Below the pieces are notes generated by a model, which ran no database searches, was not told the DNA's origin, and saw only the letters and a program-made list of their open reading frames with translations. Positions 16,593 to 25,409 of a DNA stretch of 64,000 nt are shown piece after piece (position 1 is the first letter of the stretch; every line of letters starts with the position of its first letter). Origin of the DNA: DASUPK01 sp963804595. GTDB taxonomy: Bacteria > Actinomycetota > Thermoleophilia > Solirubrobacterales > 70-9. Made by a program: the position numbers and the translations under genes. The stretch is from the NCBI GenBank assembly GCA_963804595.1, contig CAWDQZ010000008.1, forward strand, positions 124,001 to 188,000, in the 5' to 3' direction.

Positions 16593-16992
16593 CTACTCCG
16601 ACAGGCCGGCGGCTTCGAGGGCCTGCTCTTTGGTGGTGAATGCCCGCATGCGGGCAACCTTTCCGGCCCGCAACTCATGGACCCAGACGGCCTGGGCGTG
16701 GAGCGGTGCCCCGCTGCCCCTACCTCGCCCGCGCAGCGCAACCACCGCCACGACGAGGTCGTCGCCCGCATCGATGAACTCAACCGGGTCCTGGACGAGT
16801 TCGCCCCACATTTCCCGGAAGTGCCGGTAAATCTCAAGCGCGCCTTCCCTGCCGACGTAGACGGCATGGTCGGGAAGCTCGGGAAAATCCTCAAACACGC
16901 AGTCCTCGGTGATGTAAGGCAGGACGGCCTCAACGCCCTGCGTCACGTTGACTTCACACACTTCGCACCAACTCCACGTTCTCCTCCGACAT
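16593..16992 (-). pseudogene. frameshifted SnoaL-like gene
   Basis: From the ATG at 16992 the frame reads MSEENVELVRSV and stops. In the next frame the protein continues EVNVTQGVEAVLPYITEDC ... DAGDDLVVAVVALRGRGRGSGA and ends ALEAAGLSE at 16593. A single-base shift within the first 15 codons separates the halves. Everything after that is intact, so the break is recent, or it is a sequence error. Confidence 0.7.
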
Positions 16993-16995
16993 CGC

Positions 16996-17418
16996 CTACT
17001 CCCCAAGGCCGGCGGCGGCGAGGCCGTCGGCTCGCTCCTGATACTCCTCGACGCGGCGCAGCTTGCCGCCTTCGACCGTGTTGACGTGAGCCAACTCCAT
17101 GTCGATTGGAACCCCGCTTTCTGCACCGTGACCCGAGAAGCGGACCCAGACGAAGGCACGATTGCCGTTGGTCTGAATCTCAAGCGGCTCCACCTGCAGG
17201 TCGGGGTAGGCCTCGACCCAGCCCCCTATCTGCATCCTCACCGCCTCGATTCCCCGGTGAGTCGCGGGATCAGGGTCGCTGGCGGAGTTCACGTACACCC
17301 CGTCGGGATGCCAGATATCGAGAGACGCAAGCTCTTGCTCGTCAACAGGCTCTCGTTCGGCCTGGTTGAACCTGGCATATCCACGGCGGATGAAATCTTC
17401 GAGACTCTCTTCCGGCAT
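16996..17418 (-). CDS. divergent SnoaL-like protein, array copy D
   Basis: A 140-residue protein starting MPEESLEDFIRRGYARFNQ and ending LAAAGLGE, clearly related to but more divergent than copies A-C. The fold markers are WHPDGVYVNSASDPDPATHRG, then the helix GIEAVRMQIGGWVEAYPD and strands to the end. The ATG at 17418 is chosen by alignment with the paralogues; the frame is open to 17472. First gene of the array in transcription order. Confidence 0.75.
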   Translation of the reverse strand: MPEESLEDFIRRGYARFNQAEREPVDEQELASLDIWHPDGVYVNSASDPDPATHRGIEAVRMQIGGWVEAYPDLQVEPLEIQTNGNRAFVWVRFSGHGAESGVPIDMELAHVNTVEGGKLRRVEEYQERADGLAAAGLGE

Positions 17419-17472
17419 CGCCGAGCCAGTATCCCCCGCCGGAGGGGAGGGTGCCACGCGAGGACTGCCCAC

Positions 17473-17508
17473 TCAGAGAACCGCCGATTGCCGTCGTGTA
17501 AAGAAAAC
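17473..17508. repeat. direct repeat, right copy flanking the SnoaL array
   Basis: Same orientation and 31 of 36 positions identical to 14721-14756. Its place just upstream of the first array gene and the matching copy beyond the last gene suggest a boundary of a duplicated or inserted block. Confidence 0.7.
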
Positions 17509-17580
17509 GCGCGCGCTTGAACGCAGATCCACAACGCATTCGGCATAAGGTGACCTGAATCGAAGTAATCGCCGCCCGCT

Positions 17581-17766
17581 ATGGAGGCACTCAGCGCTCC
17601 CATCCTGCGTTACGACAAATACGGCGGCCTGCTGCCGGGCTCCGAAGAGGAAGCTGCTGGTCTGCTGGACGCCTACTTCGAGGCGCAGCTGGACCACGCT
17701 GCGGCGCAGACTTGCGGTGCGACTGGCGAACGTACTGGCGAACAACTGGCGAACGTCAGCGGCTAA
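17581..17766 (+). CDS. possible 61-residue protein
   Basis: An ATG-started frame, acidic in the middle (GSEEEAAGLLDAYFEAQLDHAAAQ). Near its end ACTGGCGAAC recurs, twice in full and once shifted by one base. There is no clear ribosome-binding site and no known relative. It may be non-coding; kept because the amino-acid composition is protein-like. Confidence 0.3.
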   Translation: MEALSAPILRYDKYGGLLPGSEEEAAGLLDAYFEAQLDHAAAQTCGATGERTGEQLANVSG

Positions 17767-17784
17767 GTGCCGAATAGCGGGGCC

Positions 17785-18408
17785 CTAGAGCACGTACACC
17801 GTGGTGAAGACGATGATCCACATGACGTCGACGAAGTGCCAGTAGATACCGGGCACCTCGACGCCGAGGTGGTCCTTCGCCTCCGGTCCGTAGTGGCCCC
17901 GGAAGGCGCGGACGTTGGCGATCCCCAGCAGGATCAGGCCGATCGTGACGTGCGCGCCGTGCAGCCCGGTGAGGCCGTAAAAGATCGAGCCAAAGGCGTC
18001 GTCACGCGCGCTGAAGCCGATGTGGACGTACTCGTTGAGCTGGACGAAGAGGAAGGTGGCGCCCAGCAGGAAGGTCGTCAGCAGGCCCATCTGGAGGCCG
18101 CGACGGTTGTTCCTTCGGATGGACTCGAGCGCCCAGTGCATCGTGAAGCTCGAGGAGACGAGGATCGCGGTGTTCATCCCGGCCACCGCGACGGGCAGCT
18201 CGAACGGGTCGGGCGGCCAGGGACCGGTGTTGGCGACGACTCGGAGGAAGAAGTACGAGGCGAAGAACGCCCCGAAGAGCATCACCTCGGAGACGATGAA
18301 GAGCAGAATCCCGAGGGTCTGCTTGTCTATCCGCGAGCTCTGATTGGCCTCAGGCGGATGGGCGTGGTGCTCCTCGGCGTGGCCGACTGTGACGGAGGCG
18401 CTCTCCAT
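17785..18408 (-). CDS. ctaE: cytochrome c oxidase subunit III
   Basis: A 207-residue membrane protein with five predicted helices, typical of the short actinobacterial subunit III. Conserved segments: GILLFIVSEVMLFGAFFASYF, the Glu-bearing helix, and the ending LTGLHGAHVTIGLILL ... GIYWHFVDVMWIIVF. It supports proton uptake and stability of the aa3 enzyme. Its start overlaps the preceding gene's stop (TGATG on the minus strand), making it the last gene of the operon. Confidence 0.95.
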   Translation of the reverse strand: MESASVTVGHAEEHHAHPPEANQSSRIDKQTLGILLFIVSEVMLFGAFFASYFFLRVVANTGPWPPDPFELPVAVAGMNTAILVSSSFTMHWALESIRRNNRRGLQMGLLTTFLLGATFLFVQLNEYVHIGFSARDDAFGSIFYGLTGLHGAHVTIGLILLGIANVRAFRGHYGPEAKDHLGVEVPGIYWHFVDVMWIIVFTTVYVL

Positions 18409-19484
18409 CAGCCCTCCCTCGCTCCCACGGCCTCGGTCGGCTCAGCCCCCGCGTCCGAGGGCGGCCCCCCTGACGGCGTCGCCCTCTCCGTCCCCGACTC
18501 GATGTGCTCCACCGGCAGATCGGTGTGGCCCTCGACCTTCTCGATCAGCCCCTCCTCGAGCCACTTCGACTGCTCGCCGCGGAGCGTCGAGATCAGGATC
18601 TCGTCGATCCGGTAGTGCTCGATGGCATTGACGACTGCGTGATAGGGCTCCGGGCTCATCGGCTGTCCGGTGGCGTCGATCTCGTGCCGGTACAGCTCCG
18701 CGAGCGTCGCGGCGAGTCGCGAGGCGATCTCCTCCCGGGTGATCGCGCCCGAGCGGGGACTGATGAACGTGTAGCGGTGCGGCCGCTCCTGAGCGCGCTC
18801 GAGCAGCCGGTCGACCAGGTCCTTGCTGTTGACCGTCTGCGTCGCGACCACGAGGGTGTGCGTGAGGTCCCAGCGCACCGCGTCGTCGTCCACGCGAACA
18901 GGAATGTGCTCGACCCGGTCATAGCGCGCCTTCGCCCACTCGACGAGGTCCTTGCGCATGAGGCCGAAGCGGGTGTCGTAGAGGCAGGAGAGCAGGATGT
19001 AGTCGGGCTGGGTCGCCCTCACCGCGTCGTCGAGCGCCAGTGAGGACTGGGGATCCATCACCGCGCCCTCTGAGGGGATCCCGAATTCGCGCAGGACGGA
19101 CTGAGTGACATCAACCCGGCTCTGCGCGGCGTCGCGGCGCTCCTCCACGTCGACCAGCTGCCCGACGAGCGGCAGGTTCTGGGGCGCGACGACGGCGAAA
19201 TAGTCGGCGCCGCCGTCGGCCAGCTGGCGGCACGCCGTCAGCAGCTTGCGGCCGCCCGCGACCTCGTTGAGGAACGCGAGCACCCGCTTGACGCCCTCGC
19301 GCGAGGGAGGCGGGTCGGGATCGCCGAAAGTCGCGACCTCGCGCGGCGCGCTGACCTCGGACGCATGCTCCTGGGGCGTGCCGAGGTCGGTGATCGTGGT
19401 CTCGCCCTGGTCCGGCTCGACCACCGGGTTCTCACGCTGGCGCTCCTCCGGCTCGCGCTGGGTCTCGGTCGTCTCCTCGGTCAT
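18408..19484 (-). CDS. tandem universal-stress-like protein in the aa3 operon
   Basis: A 358-residue soluble protein. After an acidic, disordered N-terminus (MTEETTETQREPEERQ) come two alpha/beta Rossmann-like halves (GVKRVLAFLNEVAGG..LLTACRQLADGG and LTHTLVVATQTVNSKDLVDRLLERA), each ending in a helix-strand unit such as YRIDEILISTLRGEQSKWL. That layout resembles paired universal stress protein domains, but no clear ATP-binding GxxGx9G motif is seen. Its ATG overlaps the stop of ctaD in the corrected frame. In the sequence as given it is fused in frame to ctaD, which I attribute to a single-base shift. Confidence 0.65.
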   Translation of the reverse strand: MTEETTETQREPEERQRENPVVEPDQGETTITDLGTPQEHASEVSAPREVATFGDPDPPPSREGVKRVLAFLNEVAGGRKLLTACRQLADGGADYFAVVAPQNLPLVGQLVDVEERRDAAQSRVDVTQSVLREFGIPSEGAVMDPQSSLALDDAVRATQPDYILLSCLYDTRFGLMRKDLVEWAKARYDRVEHIPVRVDDDAVRWDLTHTLVVATQTVNSKDLVDRLLERAQERPHRYTFISPRSGAITREEIASRLAATLAELYRHEIDATGQPMSPEPYHAVVNAIEHYRIDEILISTLRGEQSKWLEEGLIEKVEGHTDLPVEHIESGTERATPSGGPPSDAGAEPTEAVGAREG

Positions 19485-21407
19485 GTGGGCGCCCCCACTC
19501 CGGCCCTCTCGGGCTCTTTGACCTCGGACTCCTCGCCGGGCATGATCACGTGCCTGCGCGCCGGGAACGCCGAACTCATACGGACCGCCGACCACCCGCG
19601 GAATCTCATCGAAGTTGAAGACCGGAGGCGGCGAGGACACCTGCCACTCGATCGTCTTCGCGCGCCACGGGTTCGGCCCCGCCTTCGGGCCGAAGCGCCA
19701 GCTGATGATCATGTTGTAGAGGAAGACCAGCTGGGCGGCGCCGAGCAGGAAGGCGCAGATGGAGATGAACAGGTTCCAGTCACCGAACTGGGCGGAGTAG
19801 TCGGCGACGCGGCGGGGCATCCCCTCCATCCCGATCCAGTGCATGGGGATGAAGGTGCCGAGCATCCCGACGAGCGTGAGCCAGAAGTGAACGCGGCCGA
19901 GCCGCTCGTCGTACATCCGGCCGGTCATCTTCGGGAACCAGTGGTAGATGCCGGCGAAGATCGTGAACACCGAGCCTCCGAAGAGCACGAAGTGGATGTG
20001 CGCGACGACGAAGTACGTGTCCGAGACGTGGATGTCGATCGGGATCATCCCGAGCATCACGCCCGAGATCCCGCCGATCGTGAAGGTCACGATGAAACCC
20101 AGGGCGAACAGCATCGCCGTGGATCTCAGATGGATCTTCCCGTAGAAGAGGGTGCCGAGCCAGGAGAAGATCTTGATCCCGGTCGGGACGGCGATCAGCA
20201 GCGTCGTGATCATCATCGGCACCCGCAGCCAGCTGAACATCCCGGCGACGAACATGTGGTGCGCCCAAACGGAGTAGGAGAGCACCACGATCCCGATCAG
20301 CGCCAGCGCCATCAGGCGGTACCCGAAGATCGGCTTGCGGGAGTGCGAGGAGATCACCTCGCTGACGATCCCGAAGCCCGGCAGCATCATGATGTAGACG
20401 GCCGGGTGGGAGTAGAACCAGAAGATGTGCTGGTAGCTGATCACGTCGCCGCCGAAGGCCGCCTGGAAGAAGTTCGTGTGCAGCGCGCGATCGAACAGGA
20501 CCATGAACTGCACGCCGGCGATGAAGGGGGTCGCGGCGACCACGAGCAGCGACGTCGAGAGGTTCGCCCAGACCAGCAGGGGCAGGCGCCAGAAGTTCAT
20601 GCCCGGCGCGCGCATGGTCACGATCGTGACCAGGAAGTTCAGAGCGGTGGCGATCGATGAGGCCCCGGCGAACTGCACGCCGAGGTTGAAGAAGGACTGC
20701 CCCAAGGGCGCTCCGGTGGAGAGCGGCGCGTAGCCGGTCCAGCCGGCGTCGAATGCTCCGCCTGGGCAGAAGAAGCTGCCGACGAAGAGCAGCCCGGCCA
20801 TCGGCAGCATCCAGAAGCTGAGGGCGTTCAGCCGCGGGAACGCCATGTCGGGCGCTCCGATCATCAGCGGCAGGACGTAGTTCGCGATCCCGGCGAACAC
20901 CGGAATCACGAAGACGAAGATCATGATCGCCGCGTGGGCCGAGAAGAGGCTGTTGAACATCCCCGGCTCGACGATCTGGGTGCCGGGCTGGGCCAGCTCC
21001 GCGCGCATGACCATCGCCATCAGGCCGCCGATGAAGAAGAAGACGAAGGTCGTGCAGATGTACTGGATGCCGATGACCTTGTGGTCGGTGTTGACCTTGA
21101 AGTAGTCCCGCCAGCTGTAGGCGCCATGGTCTTCGTGCTCGCGCTCCTTCGGCAAGGTCGGCGCACCCACCGCCCAGCGCAGCCAGTAGTCGAAGCAGCC
21201 GATGCCGACCAGGAAGCCGAGTGGCGCGGTGATCGCGGGCACGACCACCTGCGGGTAGCCGGTCTGCACGGTCTGGAAGGCCGGCAGCCCGGAGACCTTG
21301 CGCAGGACCACGACCAGCGCCAGGCCGAAGGCGCCCGCCAGGATCGTGTAGGTCAGGGCCCTCCACCAGCCCGGACGCTTGAAGAGTGCCTCGGTCATCC
21401 CCGCCAT
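19481..21407 (-). CDS. ctaD: cytochrome c oxidase subunit I (aa3-type)
   Basis: Catalytic subunit that reduces O2 to water at heme a3-CuB and pumps protons. All ligands are present: SAHAAIMIF (heme a), FYSHPAVYIMM (CuB His and cross-linked Tyr), VWAHHMFV (CuB pair) and VVAHIHFVLFGG (heme a3 and a). The K-channel Lys is in PTGIKIFSW and the propionate Arg pair in MPRRVADY. A region of about 100 residues with two extra helices precedes the usual NTDHKVIG start. Near 19553-19556 one extra base shifts the frame: without it the protein ends ARHVIMPGEESEVKEPER...APT, with the stop overlapping the next ATG. Confidence 0.92.
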
Positions 21408-21444
21408 CCTTCCATTCCCGCGCCTATCCTATTCCTCGCCTCTC

Positions 21445-22206
21445 TCACTGCTTCAGCTGCTTCGGAGTCGTTTCGCCCGGCTTGGGCTCGCTCGTCGGGA
21501 TCGGCTGCTGAGTCCCCGCCCACTGGTCGAACTTGGCCTGCGAGGATTCCACGACGACCGGCGCCCTCATCGTCGCGTGGCCGAAGCCGCAGAGCTCGGT
21601 GCACACCAGCGTCAGGTCCTCCGACTTCGTCGGGGTGATGTAGGCGCGCGTAGTGATGCCGGGGACGGCGTCCTTCTTGATCCGCCACTCGGGCACCCAG
21701 AACGAATGGATGACGTCGAGGCTGTGCATTCGGAACTCGACCTGCCGGTCGACGGGCACGTGCAGCTCGCGCGAGGTCACTCCCTGCGTCGGGTAGTTGA
21801 AGTGCCACTCGTACTGCTGTCCGTAGACGTCGACCACCATCCGGTCCGGGTCGTGGGCCTCGATGTCCGACAGCGTGACCCACGAGTAGATCGCCCCGAA
21901 CATGACGATCACGGTCGGGATCACGGTCCAGGCGATCTCGAGGCGGGTGTTGCCGTGGATCGGCTCTCCGTCGCCCTCGTCGCCGGGGCGCACCCGCCAG
22001 CGCCAGAGCGAATAGCCGAGCATCACCAGAACGATCGAGAAGACGAACGACGAGAGCACGATCATCACGTCGAGCAGATCGTCGATCTTGGGCGCGGCCG
22101 TCGAAGCCTGCTGGCCGTCCCAGTTGGGGATCAGCATGATCACCGAGGTGATCACCGTGAGCACGACCACGGCGGCGAGCAGCTTGACCATGGGGACGCC
22201 CCGCAT
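21445..22206 (-). CDS. ctaC: cytochrome c oxidase subunit II (CuA-bearing)
   Basis: A 253-residue subunit that accepts electrons from cytochrome c. Two transmembrane helices (about residues 8-27 and 45-67) are followed by the cupredoxin domain with YGQQYEWHFNYP, SLDVIHSFWVPEW and the complete CuA loop CTELCGFGHATM. It contrasts with the CuA-less homologue at 1974-2732. First gene of the ctaC-ctaD-stress-like-ctaE operon; a 37-base gap separates it from ctaD. The start may be the internal ATG at 22191 (MVKLLAAVV). Confidence 0.95.
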   Translation of the reverse strand: MRGVPMVKLLAAVVVLTVITSVIMLIPNWDGQQASTAAPKIDDLLDVMIVLSSFVFSIVLVMLGYSLWRWRVRPGDEGDGEPIHGNTRLEIAWTVIPTVIVMFGAIYSWVTLSDIEAHDPDRMVVDVYGQQYEWHFNYPTQGVTSRELHVPVDRQVEFRMHSLDVIHSFWVPEWRIKKDAVPGITTRAYITPTKSEDLTLVCTELCGFGHATMRAPVVVESSQAKFDQWAGTQQPIPTSEPKPGETTPKQLKQ

Positions 22207-22258
22207 CGCGCCGCATTCTATTCAGGCAACATGAAGCACCAGCGCCGGGGCTTGTCAC

Positions 22259-23767
22259 TCAAGTGACTACCTCCGGCAGGCCCTCCAATTCCCCCCTGGA
22301 CGCCGCGATCACCGTCCGGGCGACGCCCTCCCAGCTCCAGAGCTCGTCGACGCGCCTCGCGAGCGCCAGGCCGGCCCGGTGCCGCCGCTCAGGCTCGAGG
22401 GCGAGCCAGCCGTCGACCCGCTCCGCGAGCTCGCTGATCGCATCAGCGTCCACCGGAAAGCTGAGCAGCGGTGCGAGCTCCGGGTCGAGTGCTTCGGCGA
22501 GCAGCTGCGAGACCTCGCGCATGCCGGAGTGATCCGCGGAGACGGGCGGTACCCCGCAGGCTGCCGATTCCGCCGGGACCATGCCGAAGGCCTCAGGCCA
22601 GGTACTGGTCATCGAGAAGGTTTCGGCTGCGGGCATCACCTCGGCGACCTCGTCGTGCGCCAGGCGACCGCCGATCAGGATCGACCCGGCGCTCTCCCGC
22701 GCCGCGTTCGCGTACCCGTCGGGCGGATCGCTGAGGAAACCGGTGAGGATGGGGAGCGGCGCGTCCTCCTCGTCCTCATAGCCGCGACCACGCGCGGCGA
22801 CCGCGAGCGCCGCGTCGAGGTCGCCACGCTCCAGGGCGCTGACGAGCTCCCGCAGGGCGGGCTCGAAGGCGCCGAAGCCGACGAAGAGCAGGCGCGGTGA
22901 GCGAGCCCCCCGCTCGACGCTCCGCCGGTGGACGAGAGGCCAAGCGGCTGCCAGCAGGTCGACACCCTTGCTGACCAGGAACTTGCCGACGAAGAGAACG
23001 CGCGGCTCGCCGGCGGACCAGCTTCGCAGGGCCGAGGCGATCGCCGGGGCGTCCCGACCGAAGGAGTCGTGACTCCCTTCCCCCTGGGGCGCCTCCGCAT
23101 CGAGGCGCTCCGCGAGCCGCTCCAGGTCGCCGAGCGCCTCGACCGGGTCGTGGGGGCGAAACCGGTGGACGTCCACGCCGGGAGGCCCGATTCTCGTCCG
23201 CCCGGGGATGCTCGGGTCCGGCACCGTCTCATAGAGGACCCGGGCCGTGTGGGAGGAGCCGGCGAGGATGCCCGCCGCGCCGTCGGTCCCCTCCAGTGCG
23301 TAGGGCACGAAGCGCTCTGGATGAGGCCCGACCACGTAGGAGAGGTCGGACCCGTGGACCTTGATGGCGTAGCGCAGGCCCGCCCGCGCGAGAATGACGG
23401 GGCCCATGATCAGATGGTTGGCGAGGGCGGCGTCGGGCTCGCCGTACTGGTCGACGACCTGCCGGACGGCGTCGACGTTGGCGTCCAGGTACCGGTCGAG
23501 CTCCCGGTCGGTGAGCTCCGGGAAGGTCTTCACCTCGAAGCCCTCGTAGCGGTCCGCGACGAACACCGGCAGCAGGCCGCCGATGTTCGGGACGTGGACC
23601 GTGATCCTGTCGTTCTGGCGGACCCAGTCGAGCTCGTCCGCCCGCCGGTCCTGGCAGATCAGACGGACCTCATGCCCCTGGCTCGCGAGCGCCTGCGCGA
23701 GGCTCGCGTTGTAGACGTTGCTGCCGGTGCCGTGCAGCAGGTAGGCGTGGAAGATGAGCACTTGCAT
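22259..23767 (-). CDS. GT4-type glycosyltransferase
   Basis: A 502-residue GT-B fold enzyme. The N-terminal domain opens with QVLIFHAYLLHGTGSNVYN (acceptor side). The C-terminal domain starts PRVLFVGKFLVSKGVDLLA and carries the nucleotide-sugar binding segment with the E-x7-E motif, EAFGMVPAESAACG. An insertion of about 45 residues (around EAPQGEGSHDSFGRD) separates the domains. Sugar and acceptor are unknown. The ATG at 23767 is chosen because the fold begins right after it; two codons upstream are also open. Confidence 0.85.
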   Translation of the reverse strand: MQVLIFHAYLLHGTGSNVYNASLAQALASQGHEVRLICQDRRADELDWVRQNDRITVHVPNIGGLLPVFVADRYEGFEVKTFPELTDRELDRYLDANVDAVRQVVDQYGEPDAALANHLIMGPVILARAGLRYAIKVHGSDLSYVVGPHPERFVPYALEGTDGAAGILAGSSHTARVLYETVPDPSIPGRTRIGPPGVDVHRFRPHDPVEALGDLERLAERLDAEAPQGEGSHDSFGRDAPAIASALRSWSAGEPRVLFVGKFLVSKGVDLLAAAWPLVHRRSVERGARSPRLLFVGFGAFEPALRELVSALERGDLDAALAVAARGRGYEDEEDAPLPILTGFLSDPPDGYANAARESAGSILIGGRLAHDEVAEVMPAAETFSMTSTWPEAFGMVPAESAACGVPPVSADHSGMREVSQLLAEALDPELAPLLSFPVDADAISELAERVDGWLALEPERRHRAGLALARRVDELWSWEGVARTVIAASRGELEGLPEVVT

Positions 23768-23792
23768 CCGGCGCAACGGTATTGTGCGCGCC

Positions 23793-24071
23793 GTGCAGAA
23801 CCCCGAGCAGACCTACCGGCTCCGCGCTCCGGCGTCCGGACGCGAGGCACTCGCCAAGGTCCACCCCGACGGCGTCTATGTCGACAGGGAGACGGGCGAG
23901 GAGATGACTGTCGTCGCCGCGACTCTGCCCCTGGCGCCATCCGAGTCCGCGTTGGTCAGGGCCCCGGAGAACCTGCGCGCCTGCCGGCGCTGCGACCAGC
24001 TGATCGGGCTCGACGTCAGCGACTGCCCGTATTGCGGGCTTCGCCAGGCGGCGCTCGACGGCGCCGAGTGA
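23793..24071 (+). CDS. small zinc-ribbon protein
   Basis: A 92-residue protein starting GTG at 23793, divergent from the glycosyltransferase with only 25 bases between. The C-terminal part has two CxxC knuckles, CRRCDQLIGLDVSDCPYCG, which should bind one zinc ion. The N-terminal half (YRLRAPASGREALAKVHPDGVYVD) has no recognised family. A nucleic-acid or protein-binding role is possible but unproven. Confidence 0.65.
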   Translation: MQNPEQTYRLRAPASGREALAKVHPDGVYVDRETGEEMTVVAATLPLAPSESALVRAPENLRACRRCDQLIGLDVSDCPYCGLRQAALDGAE

Positions 24072-24110
24072 TCCGGGCCAGGTCCTCCTTCGGCGCGATA
24101 CTCCGCGTGC

Positions 24111-24512
24111 ATGTCAGAGGAGAACGTGGAGATCGTCAAGCAGTTCTCGCAGCAGTTCGCGCAGGGAGACCCGGAGGTGGGGCGCAACTACTTCCATCCA
24201 GAGATCATCTGGGATACATCAGCGAGCGGCTTGCCCTTGGCGGGCGTCTACCACGGTTGGCAGGAGGTGGACAGGTTCTTCCGTGAATGGCTCGGGCCCT
24301 GGAGGGACTACGAGATCGACTACCGCGAATACATCGACGCGGGCGACTCGGTCCTATGCGTCTTCCGCCAGGCTGGAACGGGCAAGGGCAGCGGGATCAG
24401 AAGCGAGCGCGACTTCTTCGCCCTCTGGTACCTCGAGGACTCGAAGGTCGTCCGCTTCCGCCTGTTCGGGACGCGTGGGCAAGCCTTCGAAGCCGCCGGG
24501 CTGTCGGAGTAG
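24111..24512 (+). CDS. SnoaL-like (NTF2-fold) protein, solitary copy
   Basis: A 133-residue paralogue of the array at 15-17.4 kb, here alone and on the other strand. It begins MSEENVEIVKQFSQQFAQGD, has the central GVYHGWQEVDRFFREWLGPW and DAGDSVLCVFRQAGTGKGSG, and ends AFEAAGLSE. Keeping the same two ends outside the array shows that they are a family feature rather than an array artefact. Confidence 0.85.
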   Translation: MSEENVEIVKQFSQQFAQGDPEVGRNYFHPEIIWDTSASGLPLAGVYHGWQEVDRFFREWLGPWRDYEIDYREYIDAGDSVLCVFRQAGTGKGSGIRSERDFFALWYLEDSKVVRFRLFGTRGQAFEAAGLSE

Positions 24513-24529
24513 CGCTTAGGCCCGGGCCG

Positions 24530-25333
24530 CTACTTCTTCGGCTTCTTGGGTGTCCCTGGCTTCTGGTTCGGGTCGGCGACGACCGTCGCCGAGTAGAGCA
24601 GCCGCGCGGTGTTGTAGGTGCACCCGTAGGCGCGCTGCGAGCCGAGAGCATCCTGCGGCGTTCCGGCCAGGATGTCATCGGTGTTGTTGCACTTACCCCG
24701 CTTGCGGCTGGCCTGCCACTTGGTGTTCGCCGCCTGGTTGATGGCGAAGGCGGGGGCCCAGGTCGGCACGGTGAGGGCGACGATGTTGTTCGGCTTCACC
24801 CGGATCGGGGTGTCGAGCGTGAACGTCGTGGTCTGCCCGAGGAACTGGGAGAGGTCCTCGACCGGCGACTGGGCCTTGAGCTTGTAGATCGGGTGCCCGG
24901 CCTTGATCTGCTTCATGATCGGCTTGAGAACCGAGATCCGGGCCTTGGGGGCGCCACCGAAGGTCTTGGTGAAGAAGTCGTAGTCGCTCTGGTTGTTGTT
25001 GTTCGGGTTCGGCTTGGTGCTCGGCGCGCCGGTCTTGATCGACCAGGCGACGACCCGCCCGCGGAACGGGACGGTGAACGGGCTCCTGCTCCCCGTGATC
25101 GAGGTCTGGAAGCCGGTCGTCTTGCCGACGGCCTGGCAGGTCGTCGGGCAAGAGGGCACGGCCGGTGCCGCGGCGCCGAGCACCGACACCCGCGGCGCGC
25201 CGACGGCCTCGCCGGTCGCGAGCACCGCGGCGAGCGCCGCCGCGAAGACCGCGACGGCGAAGGCGACGGCGAGCCTGTGGAGGCGCGCAAAGGCGTGAGC
25301 GTCCTGGCTCATGAGCTTCATTGAACACGTCAT
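24530..25333 (-). CDS. secreted protein of unknown function
   Basis: A 267-residue protein with a signal peptide in its first about 45 residues (LAVAFAVAVFAAALAAVLA). The mature chain starts near APRVSVLGAAAPAVPSCPTTC and has four Cys, probably two disulfides. It has beta-type segments (FRGRVVAWSIKTG, TTFTLDTPIRVKPNNIVALTVP) and a Lys/Pro-rich tail (KPGTPKKPKK). Three Met codons near the start leave the exact start open. No known function. Confidence 0.7.
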   Translation of the reverse strand: MTCSMKLMSQDAHAFARLHRLAVAFAVAVFAAALAAVLATGEAVGAPRVSVLGAAAPAVPSCPTTCQAVGKTTGFQTSITGSRSPFTVPFRGRVVAWSIKTGAPSTKPNPNNNNQSDYDFFTKTFGGAPKARISVLKPIMKQIKAGHPIYKLKAQSPVEDLSQFLGQTTTFTLDTPIRVKPNNIVALTVPTWAPAFAINQAANTKWQASRKRGKCNNTDDILAGTPQDALGSQRAYGCTYNTARLLYSATVVADPNQKPGTPKKPKK

Positions 25334-25409
25334 TTCCAGGAGGGTTGCGGGGGTCCTTGCAAATGGGGGCGGGCGCCGAACTCAATCGGCTCGGTAGGGT
25401 TGCGGCCTC

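Noticed and set aside
9000..17500. A prophage or transposon in the accessory region
   Set aside because: No integrase, transposase, capsid or terminase gene is visible; only a tRNA-like relic and direct repeats hint at past mobility.
17289..17745. Short minus-strand frames around the right direct repeat, containing the words FFTRRQSAVL or GNRRFSE
   Set aside because: They are translations of the repeat itself and of sequence antisense to other genes, without start signals.
19365..20660. A 431-codon plus-strand open frame opposite ctaD
   Set aside because: His/Asp/Arg-rich low-complexity product, wholly antisense to a confirmed gene.
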